DNA of 64,000 bases. It comes from Physcomitrium patens. Lineage: Eukaryota; Streptophyta; Bryopsida; Funariales; Funariaceae. This document shows positions 47,605 through 60,600 of this stretch, piece by piece; the first letter of the stretch is position 1; each line of letters opens with the position of its first letter. Position numbers and translations under genes: made by a program. Under the pieces are notes generated by a model that was given only the letters and a program-made list of their open reading frames with translations, did no database searches and had not been told where the DNA came from. The DNA is taken from NCBI RefSeq assembly GCF_000002425.4, contig NC_037254.1, positions 17,146,001-17,210,000 of the forward strand. Direction: 5' to 3'.

Positions 47605-48609
47605 ATGGCAGAGCTTGTTGAAATGAAGAGTGCAATGGCACAAATGCAAGAGCAAATGAGGGAGTTAATGCTTGCGATGCATCAACTCAATTCACCAACA
47701 CATGAAAGAACAAGAATAGTAGAAAGTGGGGATATAGAGATGATCGGAGCTGCTTCAACATCTACAACAAATCACGTTCCTTCTCCAATTGTACAACATT
47801 CTATAAGCACTAGAGAACCAAGAATTGCCTTACCCGAGAAATTTGATGGTACGAGATCTAAGTTTCGAGGGTTCATCAATCAAGTACAATTGGTAATTGA
47901 ACTTCAACCGCAAAGCTATCCAACTCCAGGATCACAAGTCAGGTTTATTGGCACTCTACTTTTTGGTTCTGCATTATCATGGTTTTCGTCTTTTCTTGAA
48001 CAACGAAATCTAATATTGGACAGTTTGGAAGCTTTTTTGGCGGAGTTTCGATCTATGTATGGTGAACACGATGCAACTCGTGTTGCAACAAATAAGATCC
48101 GAATTTTGCGACAAAAAAATCGCTCAGTAACAGTGTATGCTTCACAATTTTGACAACTTGCAATTGACATCAAGTGGGATGATGCTGCACTCATTAGTCA
48201 ATTTCTTTATGGATTGCAATACGAAGTAAAGAAATTGATGCTCAACTTATCTGATCCTCAAACTTTGAGTCAAGCAATCGATTTTGCGGTAAAATGTGAT
48301 AATTGACTTTTTGAATTTCGATCAGAGAATTATTCACTGGAACCTCAACGTTATTACTCAATGGCAACATCAACATCTTTGCCAAACGTACATTCGGAAG
48401 TAGAAGACATGCAAATTGACGCAGTACGTTTTAAACCCCTAATTGAGCAAGAAAAGATTCGTCGTCGTCAAGAAGGATTATGTTTATATTGCGGAAAACC
48501 TAAGCACACTGCTCAACATTGTCCAAAGAAGCGACGCAACTATAAAATGAGGGGTACGATGGTCAAAGAAAATAACATGTCGGAAAACGGATTCGTCCAG
48601 CTACAATAA
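47605..48609 (+). pseudogene. Family A gag with two nonsense codons
   Basis: The frame from ATG at 47,605 (MAELVEMKSAMAQM) to TAA at 48,607 spans 334 codons. The N-terminal part is coiled-coil-like (AQMQEQMRELMLAMHQL), the middle is a Ty3/gypsy gag core (FDGTRSKFRGFINQVQLV; GSALSWFSSFLEQ), and near residue 292 is the zinc knuckle CLYCGKPKHTAQHC. TGA codons at 48,151 and 48,304 interrupt it. At the second, the old copy at 61 kb still has Trp; the first stands where Arg is expected after YASQF. The first ATG is chosen because it is conserved in the old copy. Confidence 0.85.
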
Positions 48610-48614
48610 GGACC

Positions 48615-51600
48615 ATGTAACTGGAACCTTGTACAATTCCTAATGAAGGTCCTATCCTCTCCTCAGAACCCTCTCCTTGTTTTATAATAGACTTATATTT
48701 AGGACCTAAGAATTACAAAGCCTCTGCTTTATTAGATTCAGGAGCCTCAGCATGTTTTTTAGATGAACAATTTGTTAAAAGTCGTAAAATACCTTTTATA
48801 CAGAAACCTAAACCAGTACATGTAGAAGTCATAGATGGTCGTCCCTTGTCTTCTGGAGATGTCACTCGTGAAACTCATCCTATAAAAGTAACAATAGACG
48901 GTCATGATAGCTACATAGCTTTTAACATAATTAAATCTCCGTCCAATCCAGTTATTTTAGATTTATCCTGGCTAGAAAAATATAACCCTCGAATAGATTG
49001 GAATTCGTGTAAACTTGATTTTTCCCAGAGCGTTATTAATAGTTCTACTAACCAAGTAAAAAATTATAAGTCTAGTATAGTAAAACCCATACTGATAGGT
49101 GCAAAAGCATTTATACACGCAGCAAAAGAAGGATCAACTTTTGCTATTTATGCTGCACCTATTTCTGAAAACGTAAAGACTTCAAGTGGCATTCCAAGTC
49201 AATATCAGGAGTATCAAGACGTTTTTGAGAAAAAGGATGCAGATATTCTTCCTGAGCATCGTCCATATGATTGTTCAATCGACCTCAAGGAAGGAACTCA
49301 GCCACCATTTGGACCAATTTACAGTTTATCGCAAGATGAGATGGTTGAACTCAAGACATATATTGACGAGAATTTAGCAAAGAATTTCATACGCTATTCA
49401 AAATCTCCAGTAGGAGCTCCAATTCTATTCGTAAAGAAAAAAGATGGATCTTTATGAATGTGTGTTGATTATCAAGGACTCAACAAGATCACAATCAAGA
49501 ACAGGTATCCATTACCTTTGATATCAAGACTCCTTGACCAGTTGAATCAAGCTAAGATCTATACAAAAATAGATCTAAGAGGAGCATATAATCTAGTACG
49601 GATCAAAGAAGGAGATGAATGGAAGACCGCGTTTCGAACCAGAAATGGACATTTCGAATATAATGTCATGCCCTTTGGACTCACGAATGCACCAGCTGCT
49701 TTTCAACATCTCATGAATGATGTATTTCATGAATTCTTAGACAATTTTGTCGTCTGCTATCTAGACGATATCTTGATCTATTCTAAGAACGTCAAAGAAC
49801 ATAAAATACATGTTCGTCAAGTATTACAAAAACTTAGAGATGCAGGATTGTACGCCAAGATAGAAAAGTGTGTATTTCACACTACTCAAGTTGACTTTTT
49901 AGGATACATCATTTCAAATGATGGTTTCATGATGGATTCTAAGAAAGTCCAAACAATCATGGATTGGAAGATTCCAAGGACGGTAAGAGATGTCCAATGT
50001 TTCTTGGGATTTGCCAATTACTATCGGATCTTCATCAAAGATTTCTTACGAGTTGCAACTCCACTTACACGCTTGAGTAGTAAAGATAAATTTCAATGGA
50101 ATCAAGAAGCGAAAGCAGCATTTGAAGCCTTGAAGACATCGTTTGTCTCTGCACCAGTCTTATATCGTGTTGACTTTTTCAAGGCATTTTTTATGGAAAC
50201 AGATGCATCAGATTTTGCCTTGGGTGCAGTTTTATCACAAATGGGAACAGATGACAAACTTCATCCGATAGCTTTTCATTCAAGAAAATTCTCAGCAACC
50301 GAGATCAATTATGAGATCCACGATAAAGAACTTCTTGCGATCGTGGATTCCTTTCAAGAATGGCGTCATTATCTAGAAGGCGCTTCTAGTCCAGTCACTG
50401 TGTATACAGATCACAAGAACCTCGAGTATTTCATGTCAGAATGCGTGTTGAATCGTCGTCAAGCTCGTTGGAGTATGTCTTTATCAAGATTCGAGTTCAT
50501 TATCACTTATCGGCCAGGAAAACAACAAGGTTTGTCCGATGCCCTATCTAGACGTTCTTATTTTGCACCAAAAGAAGGAGATGCAGCTTTTGAGCAACAA
50601 AGAACGGTCCTCTTGAAACCGGAGCAATTTCATCTCCGAGCAATGAAATCAACATTGAATGTTGATTCAACTTTTCTCAAGCAAATCCAGTCCAGTATGT
50701 CCTCAGATCCTCTTGTTCATGATATCGAGAATAATTCTTCCAAGTCTCATGATCCTTCTAAGTTCGAGTTCAAGAATAATCTATTATATTTTGAAGGACG
50801 CTTATATGTTCTAGAAGGAGAAGCACGTTTACGTGTTCTTCAAGTACGTCATGACTTTCCAGCAGCAGGGCACTTTGGATATAATAAGACTTTGGAACTC
50901 ATATCAAGAGATTTTTGGTGGCCACAAATGTGGAAGTCAGTCAAAGACTTTGTACAATTATGTGATATTTGTTCAAGATCAAAAATTCCTCGTCATCAAC
51001 CTTACGGACTTTTTCAGCCATTACCTATACCAGAACAACCATGGTCTTCTGTTTCTATGGATTTCATCACAGATCTTCCAAGCTCAAGATCTTATGATTC
51101 TATATTTGTGATAGTAGATCGTTTCACCAAGATGGCACACTTTGTGCCATGTACAAAATCTATCACAGGTGAAGAAACAGCTAAGCTTTTCATTGATAAT
51201 ATCTATCACTATCATGGATTACCTAAAGATATCATATCGGATAGGGGAACTCAATTTATGTCAAGATTCTGGAGGATCCTTTTCAAGATTTTAAAAGTGG
51301 ACATAAAGCTATCTTCGGCTTTCCATCCTCAAACTGATGGACAAACAGAGCGTGTAAACCAAGTCTTGGAGCAGTATTTAAGGTGTACTATCAACTACCA
51401 ACAAGATGATTGGATAACCCTTCTGCCATTGGCAGAGTTTGCTTATAATAATACGGTACATTCTTCCACGCAACAAACACCTTTCTTTGCCAATTATGGC
51501 TATCATCCACGACTTGATACTTTTGATTTTTCAAAAGTTGATAATCCTGCAGCAGAAGATATGGCAAATCGGTTGTCAGAGTTACATGCAATAATGAAGA

Positions 51601-52103
51601 CACAATTGAAGGAAGTTCAAGAACGACAAAAGATAAACGCAGATCTATATCGTAAGGAGCAACCACAACTCAACGTGGGTGATAAGGTATGGCTACTTCG
51701 TCGCAATATCAAGACTACTCGACCTTGTGACAAGTTGGACTATCGTAGGCTTGGCCCCTTTTCTGTTTCTGAACAGATCAACCCAGTTGCATATCGGTTA
51801 CATCTACCAGAGTCAATGAAGATCCATCCTGTATTCCACGTGTCTCTTCTTGAACCATATAAGACAGTGGATATACAAGGAAGAAGACAAATGCCACCGC
51901 CTCCTATAGAAGTAGATAATAATGAAGAATTTGAGGTGGAAGAGATATTAGACTCAAGGCGGCGCCAAAATAAGCTGGAATATCTTGTTCATTGGCGCGG
52001 ATATGATATTAGTGAATGCACATGGGAGCCATCTAGGAATCTAGCAAATGCATCAGCTAAAGTCAAAATTTTTCATCAACGACATCCATCGAAACCAAGA
52101 TAA
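48615..52103 (+). pseudogene. Family A pol: protease, RT, RNase H, integrase, chromodomain
   Basis: A 1,162-codon frame in the -1 frame relative to gag, separated from it by 5 bases. Domains in order: aspartic protease LLDSGASACF (Asp at residue 41); RT with MPFGLTNAPAAFQ and YLDD at 382-385; RNase H with ETDASDFALGAVLSQ, YTDHKNLEYF and LSDALSR; integrase HHCC domain (HFGYNKTLELISRDFWWP, CDIC) near 745-785; DDE core with MDFITDLP, SDRGTQF and GQTERVNQVLEQY; GPF motif (LGPFSVSEQ); and a C-terminal chromodomain (about 1,101-1,149) with YLVHWRGYDISECTWEP. TAA at 48,618 (codon 2) and TGA at 49,455 interrupt it; from 49,458 on, 881 codons are open. The catalytic residues are kept. Confidence 0.92.
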
Positions 52104-52197
52104 AAATCTCTCTTATAAAAGAGACAAGATTGAGGCAAGATAACATTCAATTTCCTATCCTTGTTTGTAACTTCTTTGCATTTGTGACGCTAATTAG

Positions 52198-52527
52198 ATG
52201 GAGAGCCAACAACCAGCGGATTCAACTCAAGAACCTTCGTTTGCTAACCTGCCGGACGAGACATTACGATTGTCACAACCTTCAAGATGACGTAATCGAG
52301 ATGAACATCTTCAAGAACGACATGTTCTTCCTCGAATAGATGGTGAGATACAACGCGTTTGGTATCACGATTTGGGAAGGGACTCCCGATGTTTGGTGAT
52401 TTTGCTAGAGGTAGGAACAACTCCTGATGGTGTTCCAAATATTCTATTCGAAGGAAGTTACGAAGGCCTCAACAATGATCAAATAACTGGGTGGTCTTCC
52501 TGCCCTGGTATGGGACACTACCGATAG
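52198..52527 (+). pseudogene. Family A extra 3' ORF (109 codons, one in-frame TGA)
   Basis: A frame from ATG (MESQQPADSTQEPSFANL) to TAG lies 94 bases after pol. Codon 31 is TGA at 52,288-52,290. Later residues include VWYHDLGRDSRCLVILLEVG and NILFEGSYEGLNNDQITGWS. The old copy (55,417-55,725 and 56,972-57,130, minus strand) preserves FANL, SQPSR, the same TGA, RNRD, CLVILLE, SYEG, NNDQI, GWSS and the same final stop, with one frameshift. I do not recognise the product. It may be a spliced or readthrough ORF, or conserved non-coding DNA with low divergence. Confidence 0.5.
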
Positions 52528-52647
52528 TTGAGAGGCCCTATCAATCATCTTTGAAGAGAATAGAGATCAGAGTATGTGGCGAATACAATTCGTCGCATCA
52601 TAGATTTCCTCAACATATGATGACCGCTCCTCGTGGAACTCGTCCCT

Positions 52648-52658
52648 AGAAGGAGGGA
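52648..52658 (+). other. Family A polypurine tract
   Basis: agaaggaggga, three bases upstream of the 3' LTR; the plus-strand primer site. The old copy carries a recognisable T/C-rich reverse complement at about 55,421-55,432. Confidence 0.85.
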
Positions 52659-52661
52659 TAA

Positions 52662-53213
52662 TGTCACGGCCATAATCATGTAAGCTAATAATTACATATA
52701 GAAATAGGTAGAAGTAAGTAAAAGTAGATAAAAATAAGTTAATTCTATAATATTTAATATAGAAGCTTCATATAAACTTCCTAGACGCTGCTTTGACTTC
52801 ATAGGTGTCTTTAATTGACTTTTTGGATCAGAAACGTGGTCAACAAGTTGGCCATGTGCCACACATATTGTTAGCTTGAAGATCAAGCTAACTATGTGGC
52901 CCACACGTAGAAAAACTTGCCTTGTAAGTCAAGGCATGTGTCCTACAAAGTCAACACATATTAGAGGTCCTATAGAACGTCGCCGCGTAGCCCCTAGTTA
53001 GATAGTATATATAGAGACAAGAGTGAAGGCTTCTTCACTCTTGTCAACTCCTTTCTTGCTTCTAGTCCAGGTTCAAGAGTCTTTAGTTTCTTGTCTTGTG
53101 GCAATAGCCATTCCAGTTTCTTTTTAATATACCTACTTGTTTATATTTTGACTTATTATATCGAGATAGCCTTTTTGTGTATATTTTCCCTCATCGAGTC
53201 TTTGTCCTTGACA
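52662..53213 (+). repeat. Family A 3' LTR
   Basis: 552 bp, same length as the 5' LTR and differing at about a dozen positions by eye. Followed by TAAGG. Confidence 0.95.
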
Positions 53214-53218
53214 TAAGG

Positions 53219-54878
53219 TGCAACTAATTTAGTGGCTTATATAAAATATAATGAACCAAATTTTAAGAAATTTTATATTAGAAAAGACCATACTATTTTT
53301 AGATTATATTCTAATTTAAGATTATAAGAAAGAAACTAAGTATTTAATTTAGAAAAAAGATACATGTCATATATTTATAAAAAAACATATTGAAGATGTG
53401 GAAGTTATTTTGAAGACACTTAAAGAAGTAAATCTTACTTTAAACTTTAAAAAATACATATTTGGATTTAAAGAAATTGTAGTGGTCTAACATTTATGTA
53501 GTAGCTATGGTAGGAAATCAAATTTAGATAAGATAGATGCTATAGCAAAGATGAAGGTATGTAGGAGTACTACCAAGGTAAGAAGATTTTTAGATGCTTG
53601 TATATTTTATCATATATGGATTCTCCATCATGCTCATATTATAGAGCCTTTGTATTGATTATTGAAAAAAAAATTTATATAAAATGAGGAGCAAAAATTA
53701 GCTATGGATGGATTAAAGATGGTTTCAAAATCACCACCAATATTGATGTAAGTAGATTATAATTGTGGAAGATAAATAATAGTAATAATTGACATAAATT
53801 CCATAGCCATTAAATGGACTATTCGATAAGGTGATAAAGAAGGTAATTGATTTTTAATTTGGTTTGAAGCAAGGATTTTCACTAAGAAACAAAGAGCTTA
53901 TTTGCAAGTAAAAAGAAGGCTTTAGGATGCACTTATTTCAATGAAGATTGAGAAAAATTACTTAATTGGTATTCATGTAGTATTAGAGGTTAATTGCTTA
54001 CTTTACCTTGGAATGATTTTCAATTGTATTACACTGGATATTGCTATGTTTAAATGGATTACTTTCATTAAATATATAAATTTTATTTTGATGCACATAA
54101 TGGACAAAAAAACTCGATGGTGGATATGTTATTTAGGACTAGGTATACAAGGAAGAAAAAAAAAATTCTTGTATGAAAAGAAGATGAAACCTTATATTTA
54201 TACCCAATGAAAAAATAAGCAGATTGGCTGGACAAGATCTTTAAGAATATTAGGGATCAATCCTACAATTGTCTTTTATATAATAGATTCTTATAAAAGA
54301 GGCCAAAGAAGAGAAATGGTGTACCATTGATAGTAGTGGATGATTTGGAGATCAAATACTAGGTATTAGGTGAATTTTATGGCATATTATAGATAGAACT
54401 TAAAAAAGTTTGGGCTATCTATATCAAGATTAAAAAATACTATTAATATAAAGACTTATATAAAGATGTAGAGGAATTTTTGATCTCTTGTATAGAATGT
54501 TATTTGTAATTTGATGTGAGATATAAATTTAATTTATGCCCTATCTATCTACTTACTATTTATTTTTAATGGATGATTGATTTGATTGCCATGCCAATGG
54601 AGCTTTAAGACATGAAGTATTTAATTTTGATAAAAGATGAATTCTCTAATTATGTGAAAGAAGGGACATTGATATCAAAGTCTATGGAAGTGGTGTGTCA
54701 ATTTATCTTAGAAGATATTATATGTTGTTATAAAAGCATTAAGAAAATGAAAATAAATCGAGGTGAACTTGATGTAATAGAAGCACATGTTTTTTTTATA
54801 AAGTATAGGATACAATTGAAGTTGATTACCTCTTATAATTCAAAAGCTAATGATAAAAGTAAATGATGGAACTTCTAT
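53219..54878 (+). pseudogene. Family B pol continued: RT end, RNase H, integrase
   Basis: Continues the RT broken at 46,844 (GATNLVAYIKYN). Near 53,580-53,660 the R-F-L-x-A-C-I-F-Y-H-I-W motif is recognisable, matching RFLGACVFYCIW. RNase H follows with NYLIGIHVVLEVNCLLYLGM (53,941-54,210 open piece) against DYLIGKTIVIEMDCLPLLGM; the catalytic Asp is Asn. Integrase core (54,612-54,866, 84 residues) shows MKYLILIKDEFSNYVKEGTL and FILEDIICCYKSIKKMKINR. It stops where a reversed family A LTR begins at 54,879, and the integrase C-terminus is not found beyond. Confidence 0.7.
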
Positions 54879-55416
54879 TATAGATATGAATTAAAAGAAA
54901 ATACATAAACTTGAAAAATCTGTGTCAAAAGAAAAATAAAAATAAAAATAAAATAATATATATATTAAAAGAAAACTGGAATGGCTATTGCCAAAAGATA
55001 ACAAAATTAGAGACTCTTGAATTTATATTAGAGGCAAGAAAAGAATTGACAAGAATAAAGAAGGCTTTATTCTTACTTCTATATATATACTATCTACTTA
55101 AGAACTATATAAAGATATTCTATAAAACCTCCAAAAATATGTTAACTTAGCATGATACATATCTTAACTTGCAAGGCAAGTTTTTTATATGGTCGCTACA
55201 TAATTAGCTTATTTTATAAGCTATCAATACATGTGGCACATGAATAGCTTATTGACTAAGTTTTTAACCTACCAATCAACTACAAACATATGTAAAGCTA
55301 AAATAGCATCTATGAAGCTTCTAAAAAGCCTTTTTAGAAGATATTATAAAATTAATCTATTTTTATCTAATTCTACCTATCTAGATAAAGATTATAGTAG
55401 GTTTATATCCATGATA
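54879..55416 (-). repeat. Family A LTR, reversed and decayed
   Basis: Contains the reverse complement of landmark blocks: aaactggaatggctattgcc (54,975-54,995 area), gactcttga, gaattgacaagaataaagaagg, tatatatactatcta, and a final ttatatccatgata. It is followed on the right by a T/C-rich PPT complement and the 3' internal region. Confidence 0.7.
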
Positions 55417-55725
55417 TTATTTCCCTTTTTAGGATAGAATTCCATGAGGAATAGTGATCATATGTTGAAGAAGTCTAAGATGCAGCAAATTATATTTACG
55501 ATGTATTTTGATCTTTGTTCTCTTCGAAGATAATTGATAAGTCCTCTCAACCATCAGTAATATTTCATTCTAGGGTAAGAAGACCATCCTATGATTTGAT
55601 CATTGTTGAAACCTTCGTAACTCGTTTTAAACAAAATATTTGCAATACCATAAGGATCATACCTATCTCCAATAAAATCACCAAACATCAAGAGTCTTTT
55701 CTTAGGTTGTGATATCAGATGCATT

Positions 55726-56971
55726 GTCCTATTATAGTTATTTATAGTATGTAAAAATTAATTAAAATATATAGTATTTTTGTAAGTCTTAATGTAGATT
55801 AGAATGATTAGTAAGTAAATATAAATAGAATTGATATAAGAAAATAAATTTGGAGGTTTATCTATTTTGATTATAGTATTTATATTATGTAGAATTTAGA
55901 TATTTACTACAAAGCTTAAGAGAAGGTTTGACTCTAAAGATTAAATTTTAAACTATTAGAAGGCTTATTGAGAAGGTTGAAAGGAAGGTATAATTGAATG
56001 AAGGTAAGGGATAAAAATCTTCATTCCTTTTGGTCGAATGTGATGCCCAATGGGCTTCAAGGAGACTTTTCAAGGCTTTATTAAGCATTAGGATTTTTTT
56101 TCTAAGGTCATTTGAGCTTTAGAAGCTAAGATCAACAAGTTTAGGTTTTTGGATAGGATTTGGATACAAATTTTATATACTTTGGAGTTTTTATGAAGGA
56201 ATTATAGGTGTTCAAAGTTAAGGTGTCAATTTCATACCTATTGTCACTCTTTGGGGCATAACATACACTTACAGTGAGTAACAAAGGATCAAAAACTAGG
56301 ATTAGAGAGAGTACTTTTTCAACTATTCTTTTTATATATTGTTTGATGAATTTTGAATCAAAATAAAGGAGTTATAGGGCATTGAAGACAATATATGTAA
56401 TTTAAAGACAATATGTGAGTTATTTTATTGATAGTAATGGTTGAGGCCATATCTTGAGTTACTAGATAAATTTTTAGCTCAAAATTTCCATAAGTGTGTA
56501 TTATTAGGTTAAAAAGCTATAAATCAAAGTTTCATAGTATTTAAATTCTTAATTTGTGAGATATGAAGAAAACTGCACATAGGTATATGAAAGCAAGGGT
56601 TTGAAGCTTCTTTTAGGATTTTGGCAATATTTTAAGATTTATAACGAATTTCTAGTTGAAATTTGTTTTAATATTTTTTGAAAGTATATCAATATTTTAG
56701 TAAAATTTTAGTTTATTTGGACGGTCCAATTGTGAGATATGAATTATTGAAGTTTGAAAAAAAATTCTATAAGGATACACAAGATTTTAAGATATTTTAT
56801 TATATATTTAGGTATCTTTTTTTTGTTCTTAGACTTATGTATTGATGTAATTGTCCTAAGAGAAAAAATATTATATATATAAAATTAGAACTTTAATATC
56901 TTAGACTTGATTGAGCATTTAGTAGTAGCCAAAAGTCCAGTACTTTTTCGAGGCAAATTCTCTTTACCCTG
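55726..56971. repeat. LTR-like insertion in the old family A copy
   Basis: Host similarity to 52,338-52,370 stops at about 55,725 (gatgcat) and resumes near 56,972 (gttgtatctc). The inserted 1.25 kb starts TGTCCTATTATAG and ends CCCTGACA, fitting the TG...CA rule of LTRs. Target duplication is unclear (gcat / atgt). No coding signal; it is not similar to families A, B or C. Confidence 0.45.
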
Positions 56972-57129
56972 ACAATGTTGTATCTCGCCATCTATTTGAA
57001 GAAGAACATGTTGTTCTTGAAGGTCTTTATCCCTATTACGTCATCTTGAAGGCTGTGATAATTATAATATCTTGTTTGATAAGTTAGCAAATAATGGTTC
57101 TTGAATTGAGTTTGCTGGTTGTTAATTCT

Positions 57130-57655
57130 CTAATTATATAAAAATTATAAACAAAGATAAAAGATAGAATGCAATCTTTGTTGAATTGTATTTCATTTAT
57201 AGCATAGGTTTTCTATCCTTCATCTTGATTTTGATGGATGTTGTTGATGAAAAGCCTCTACTGTCTTTATTATATTTGTAAGATTTTTTAATCGCTCCTA
57301 TGTGTATTCACTACTATCATATCCATGCCATTGGACAAGATATTCAAATTTATTTTGGCACCGCCTTAAGTTTAGAACTTCTTCTACTTCAAATTCTTCA
57401 TTATTGTCCACTTCTATAGAAGGAGGTGGGACTTATCTTTTTTTTGATATATTTACAATCTTATATGGTTTAAAAATAGATATGTAGAAGATAAGATGGA
57501 TCTTCATTGATTTTATTACATATAATTGATAAGCAATTAGATTGATTTATCTATAAATAAAAAAAGATCTAAGCCTGTGGTAGTCCAACTTATCACAAGG
57601 ATAAGTAGTCTTGATATTATGATAAAGTAATCATATCTTGTCACTTACATTAAAT

Positions 57656-57693
<38 letters not shown>

Positions 57694-60600
57694 GGCATCT
57701 ATATTGATCTTTTGTCATTCTTGAGCTTCTTTTAATTGCACCTTCATTATTGCATGTACCTCAAATAAATGATTTGTTAAATCTTCTACTATAAGATAAT
57801 CAACTTTTAAAAAGTCAAAAGTATCAAGTTATAGATGATAATTATAATTCACAAAAAAAGGTGTTTATTGCATAGAAGAATGCATCATATTATTATAAGC
57901 AAACTCTATTAATAATAAGAAGGTTCTCCAATTGTCTTATTGATAATTGATGGTACACTTGAAGTATTTTTCCAAAACTTAGTTTATATACTCTATCTGT
58001 CCATCAATTTGAAGATGAAAGGCCAAAAAAAGCTTTATGTCCATATTTAAATTTTTAAAAATAATTTTCTAAAATATTCATACAAATTGAATCTACCTAT
58101 CTAATATAATATCTTTTGGTAATCTATAATATCAATAGATATTGTCAAGGAAAAATTTGGTAATTTTTTCACCTGTGATAGATTTTTTGAATAGTAAAAA
58201 ATATACTATTTTGATAAAACGATCTACTATTACAAATATAGAATCACATGAATTTGAGATTGAAAGATCCATTATAAAATATATAGAAATAAAAGATCAT
58301 AATTGTTTTGGAATAGGTAATGGTTGAAGAAGTCTATAAGGTTGATGGCGAGGAGTTTTTGATCTTGAACAAATGTCACATGATTGAACAAAGTCTTTTA
58401 TAGCCTTCTATATTTACAACCATCAAAAATCCTTAGATATTAGCTCCAAAGTCTTGTTGTATCAAAAATATCTTGTTGCTAAAAAGTCATGATATGCTTA
58501 AAGAACATATAAATGTACTTTTTTTTCAAACATATAGGCATCTTTCAAAATAAAGTATATTATTTTTTAATTTAAAACTAGAAGTATCACAAGATTTAAA
58601 AGAAGTATTCTTAATATCATGAATAAGAAAATCAGAGGATATACTTAATTGAATTTTTTTAAATCAATTTGAATTAATAATCAATGTCAATTTCACTACT
58701 CGAAGGTGAAATTATTTTGGCCTCAATAAAATTATCCTTTGTTAATCAAAAGTTGCATCTTCTTCTGTAGGTACAAGATAAGAATATCTAAAAAAGGCAT
58801 TGAATAAAATTTGTTATTTTTCTAACCAATAAGTGATATTGAACTCAAATCTTTATAAAGATATGCTCCAACGAGCCTGAGAATGATTTAAAATACATGT
58901 TGACATAAAATACTTGAAGTTCTTATGATCTATATATATGGTGACTAAACTAGAAGCACCTATTAGATAATAATACCATTCTTAAAAAGAATCCACAATT
59001 ATAAGAAGTTCTTTGTTGTGGATCTCATAGTTAATCTTTGCTGCTGAATTTGTTTTTGGAATAAAAATCTACTAGGTGGAACTTTTCATCTTTTCTTATT
59101 TGTAACAAAACAATATCTATAATAAAATTTGATGCATCTATTTCTATAAAAAATACCTTCAAAAAGTTGATGTAATATAAGATTAGTGAAGAAATAAATA
59201 CAAATCTCAAGGCTTCAAAAGATGCTTTAGCTTCTTTTTTCCAATTAAGTTTGTCTCTACATGTAATATGTATAAGAAGAGCTACAACTTGAGAAAAATT
59301 CTTAATGAAGATTCCATAGTAATTGGCAAAGCCCAAAAAGCATTATACATCTCTTATTGTTTTTGAAATTTTCTAATCTATAATAGTTTGAATCTTCTTT
59401 GGATCCATCATAAGTCATTTATTAGAAATGATATATTCTAAGAAGTCAACTTGAATAGTATAGAATACATACTTTTTTAATTTGGCATACAATCTCGCAT
59501 CTCTAAATTTTTGTAGCACATGACAAATTTGAACTTCATACTCTTCTGTATTCTTAGAAAAGATTAAAATATTATCTAAGTAACAAACAATAATATCATT
59601 TAGAAACTCATAAAAAATATCATTCATAAGATTTTGAAAAGTAGATAGCCATTTATGAGTCCAAAAGACATGACATTATATTCAAAGTATCTATATCTTA
59701 TTCAGAATGATATCTTTCATTTATTTCCTTCTTTAATACGAATCTAGTTATATACTTCTTATAGATATATTTTTGTGTAGATCTTAGCTTGATTTAGTTG
59801 ATCAAAAAGTCTAGATATCAAAGATATAGGATACCTATTCTTGATAGTAATCTTGTCAAATCATTGATAATCTACAAACATTTATAATGATTCATCTTTT
59901 TTCTTCACAAATAAGATAGGAGCTCTAGCAAGAGCTTTTGAATAACATATGAGATTCTTCATCAAGTTCTTGTCAATATACTTCTTGAGTTCAATTAACT
60001 CATTTTGTAATAAACTATAGATTGGACCAAATTGTGGATGACTTCCTTCTTTAAGGTCAATAGAGCAATCATATGGACAATACTTCAAGAAAATATTTGC
60101 ATTTTTCTTCTCAAATTTTTTTTGAAAAACTTGATATTAACTTGGAATGTCACTTTAAGTCTTTCCATCATTAAAAATAGATGTGGTATAAATAACAAAA
60201 GACGACTCTTCTTTTGTAGCATACAAGAAAGCTTTTGTACCTATGAGTATAGGTTTGACTATACTAGATTCATCGCTTTTTACAAAACTCTTAATAGTAC
60301 TCTGAGAAAAGTCAAATTTATGAAAAATTCAATCTATCCAAGGATTATACTTTTTTAACCACGATAAATTTAAAATAATTGAATTAAAAGAAGACCTAAT
60401 TATATTAAAAATTATGCAATTATTATGACCATTTATTGCTACATCTATAGGAAATGTTTCATGAGTAATATCTCTAGAAGATAATGGATGGCCATCTATG
60501 ACTTTTACATGTACATGTTTAGTTTTTTGTATTGACAATATTCTATAGCTTTTAACAAATTCTTCCTCTAAGAAACAAGTTGAGGCTCTTAAATCTATCA

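Larger units (their letters stand above)
46845..53213 (+). mobile_element. Family A chromovirus, nearly complete LTR retrotransposon
   Basis: A 6,369-bp Ty3/gypsy element with two 552-bp LTRs (TGTCAC...TTGACA), a perfect 5-bp TAAGG duplication, PBS, gag, protease-RT-RNase H-integrase-chromodomain, an extra ORF and a PPT. By eye the LTRs differ at about a dozen sites, mostly transitions. It is the youngest insertion in the window. It is broken by four nonsense mutations in gag and pol, so it cannot move by itself in its present form. Confidence 0.95.

Noticed and set aside
47422-47655. A 77-residue antisense frame across the family A leader and gag start
   Set aside because: Lies on the opposite strand of a well-supported gag/leader and has no recognisable domain.
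51391-51666. A 91-residue antisense frame inside the integrase region
   Set aside because: Shadow of the well-conserved pol frame on the plus strand.
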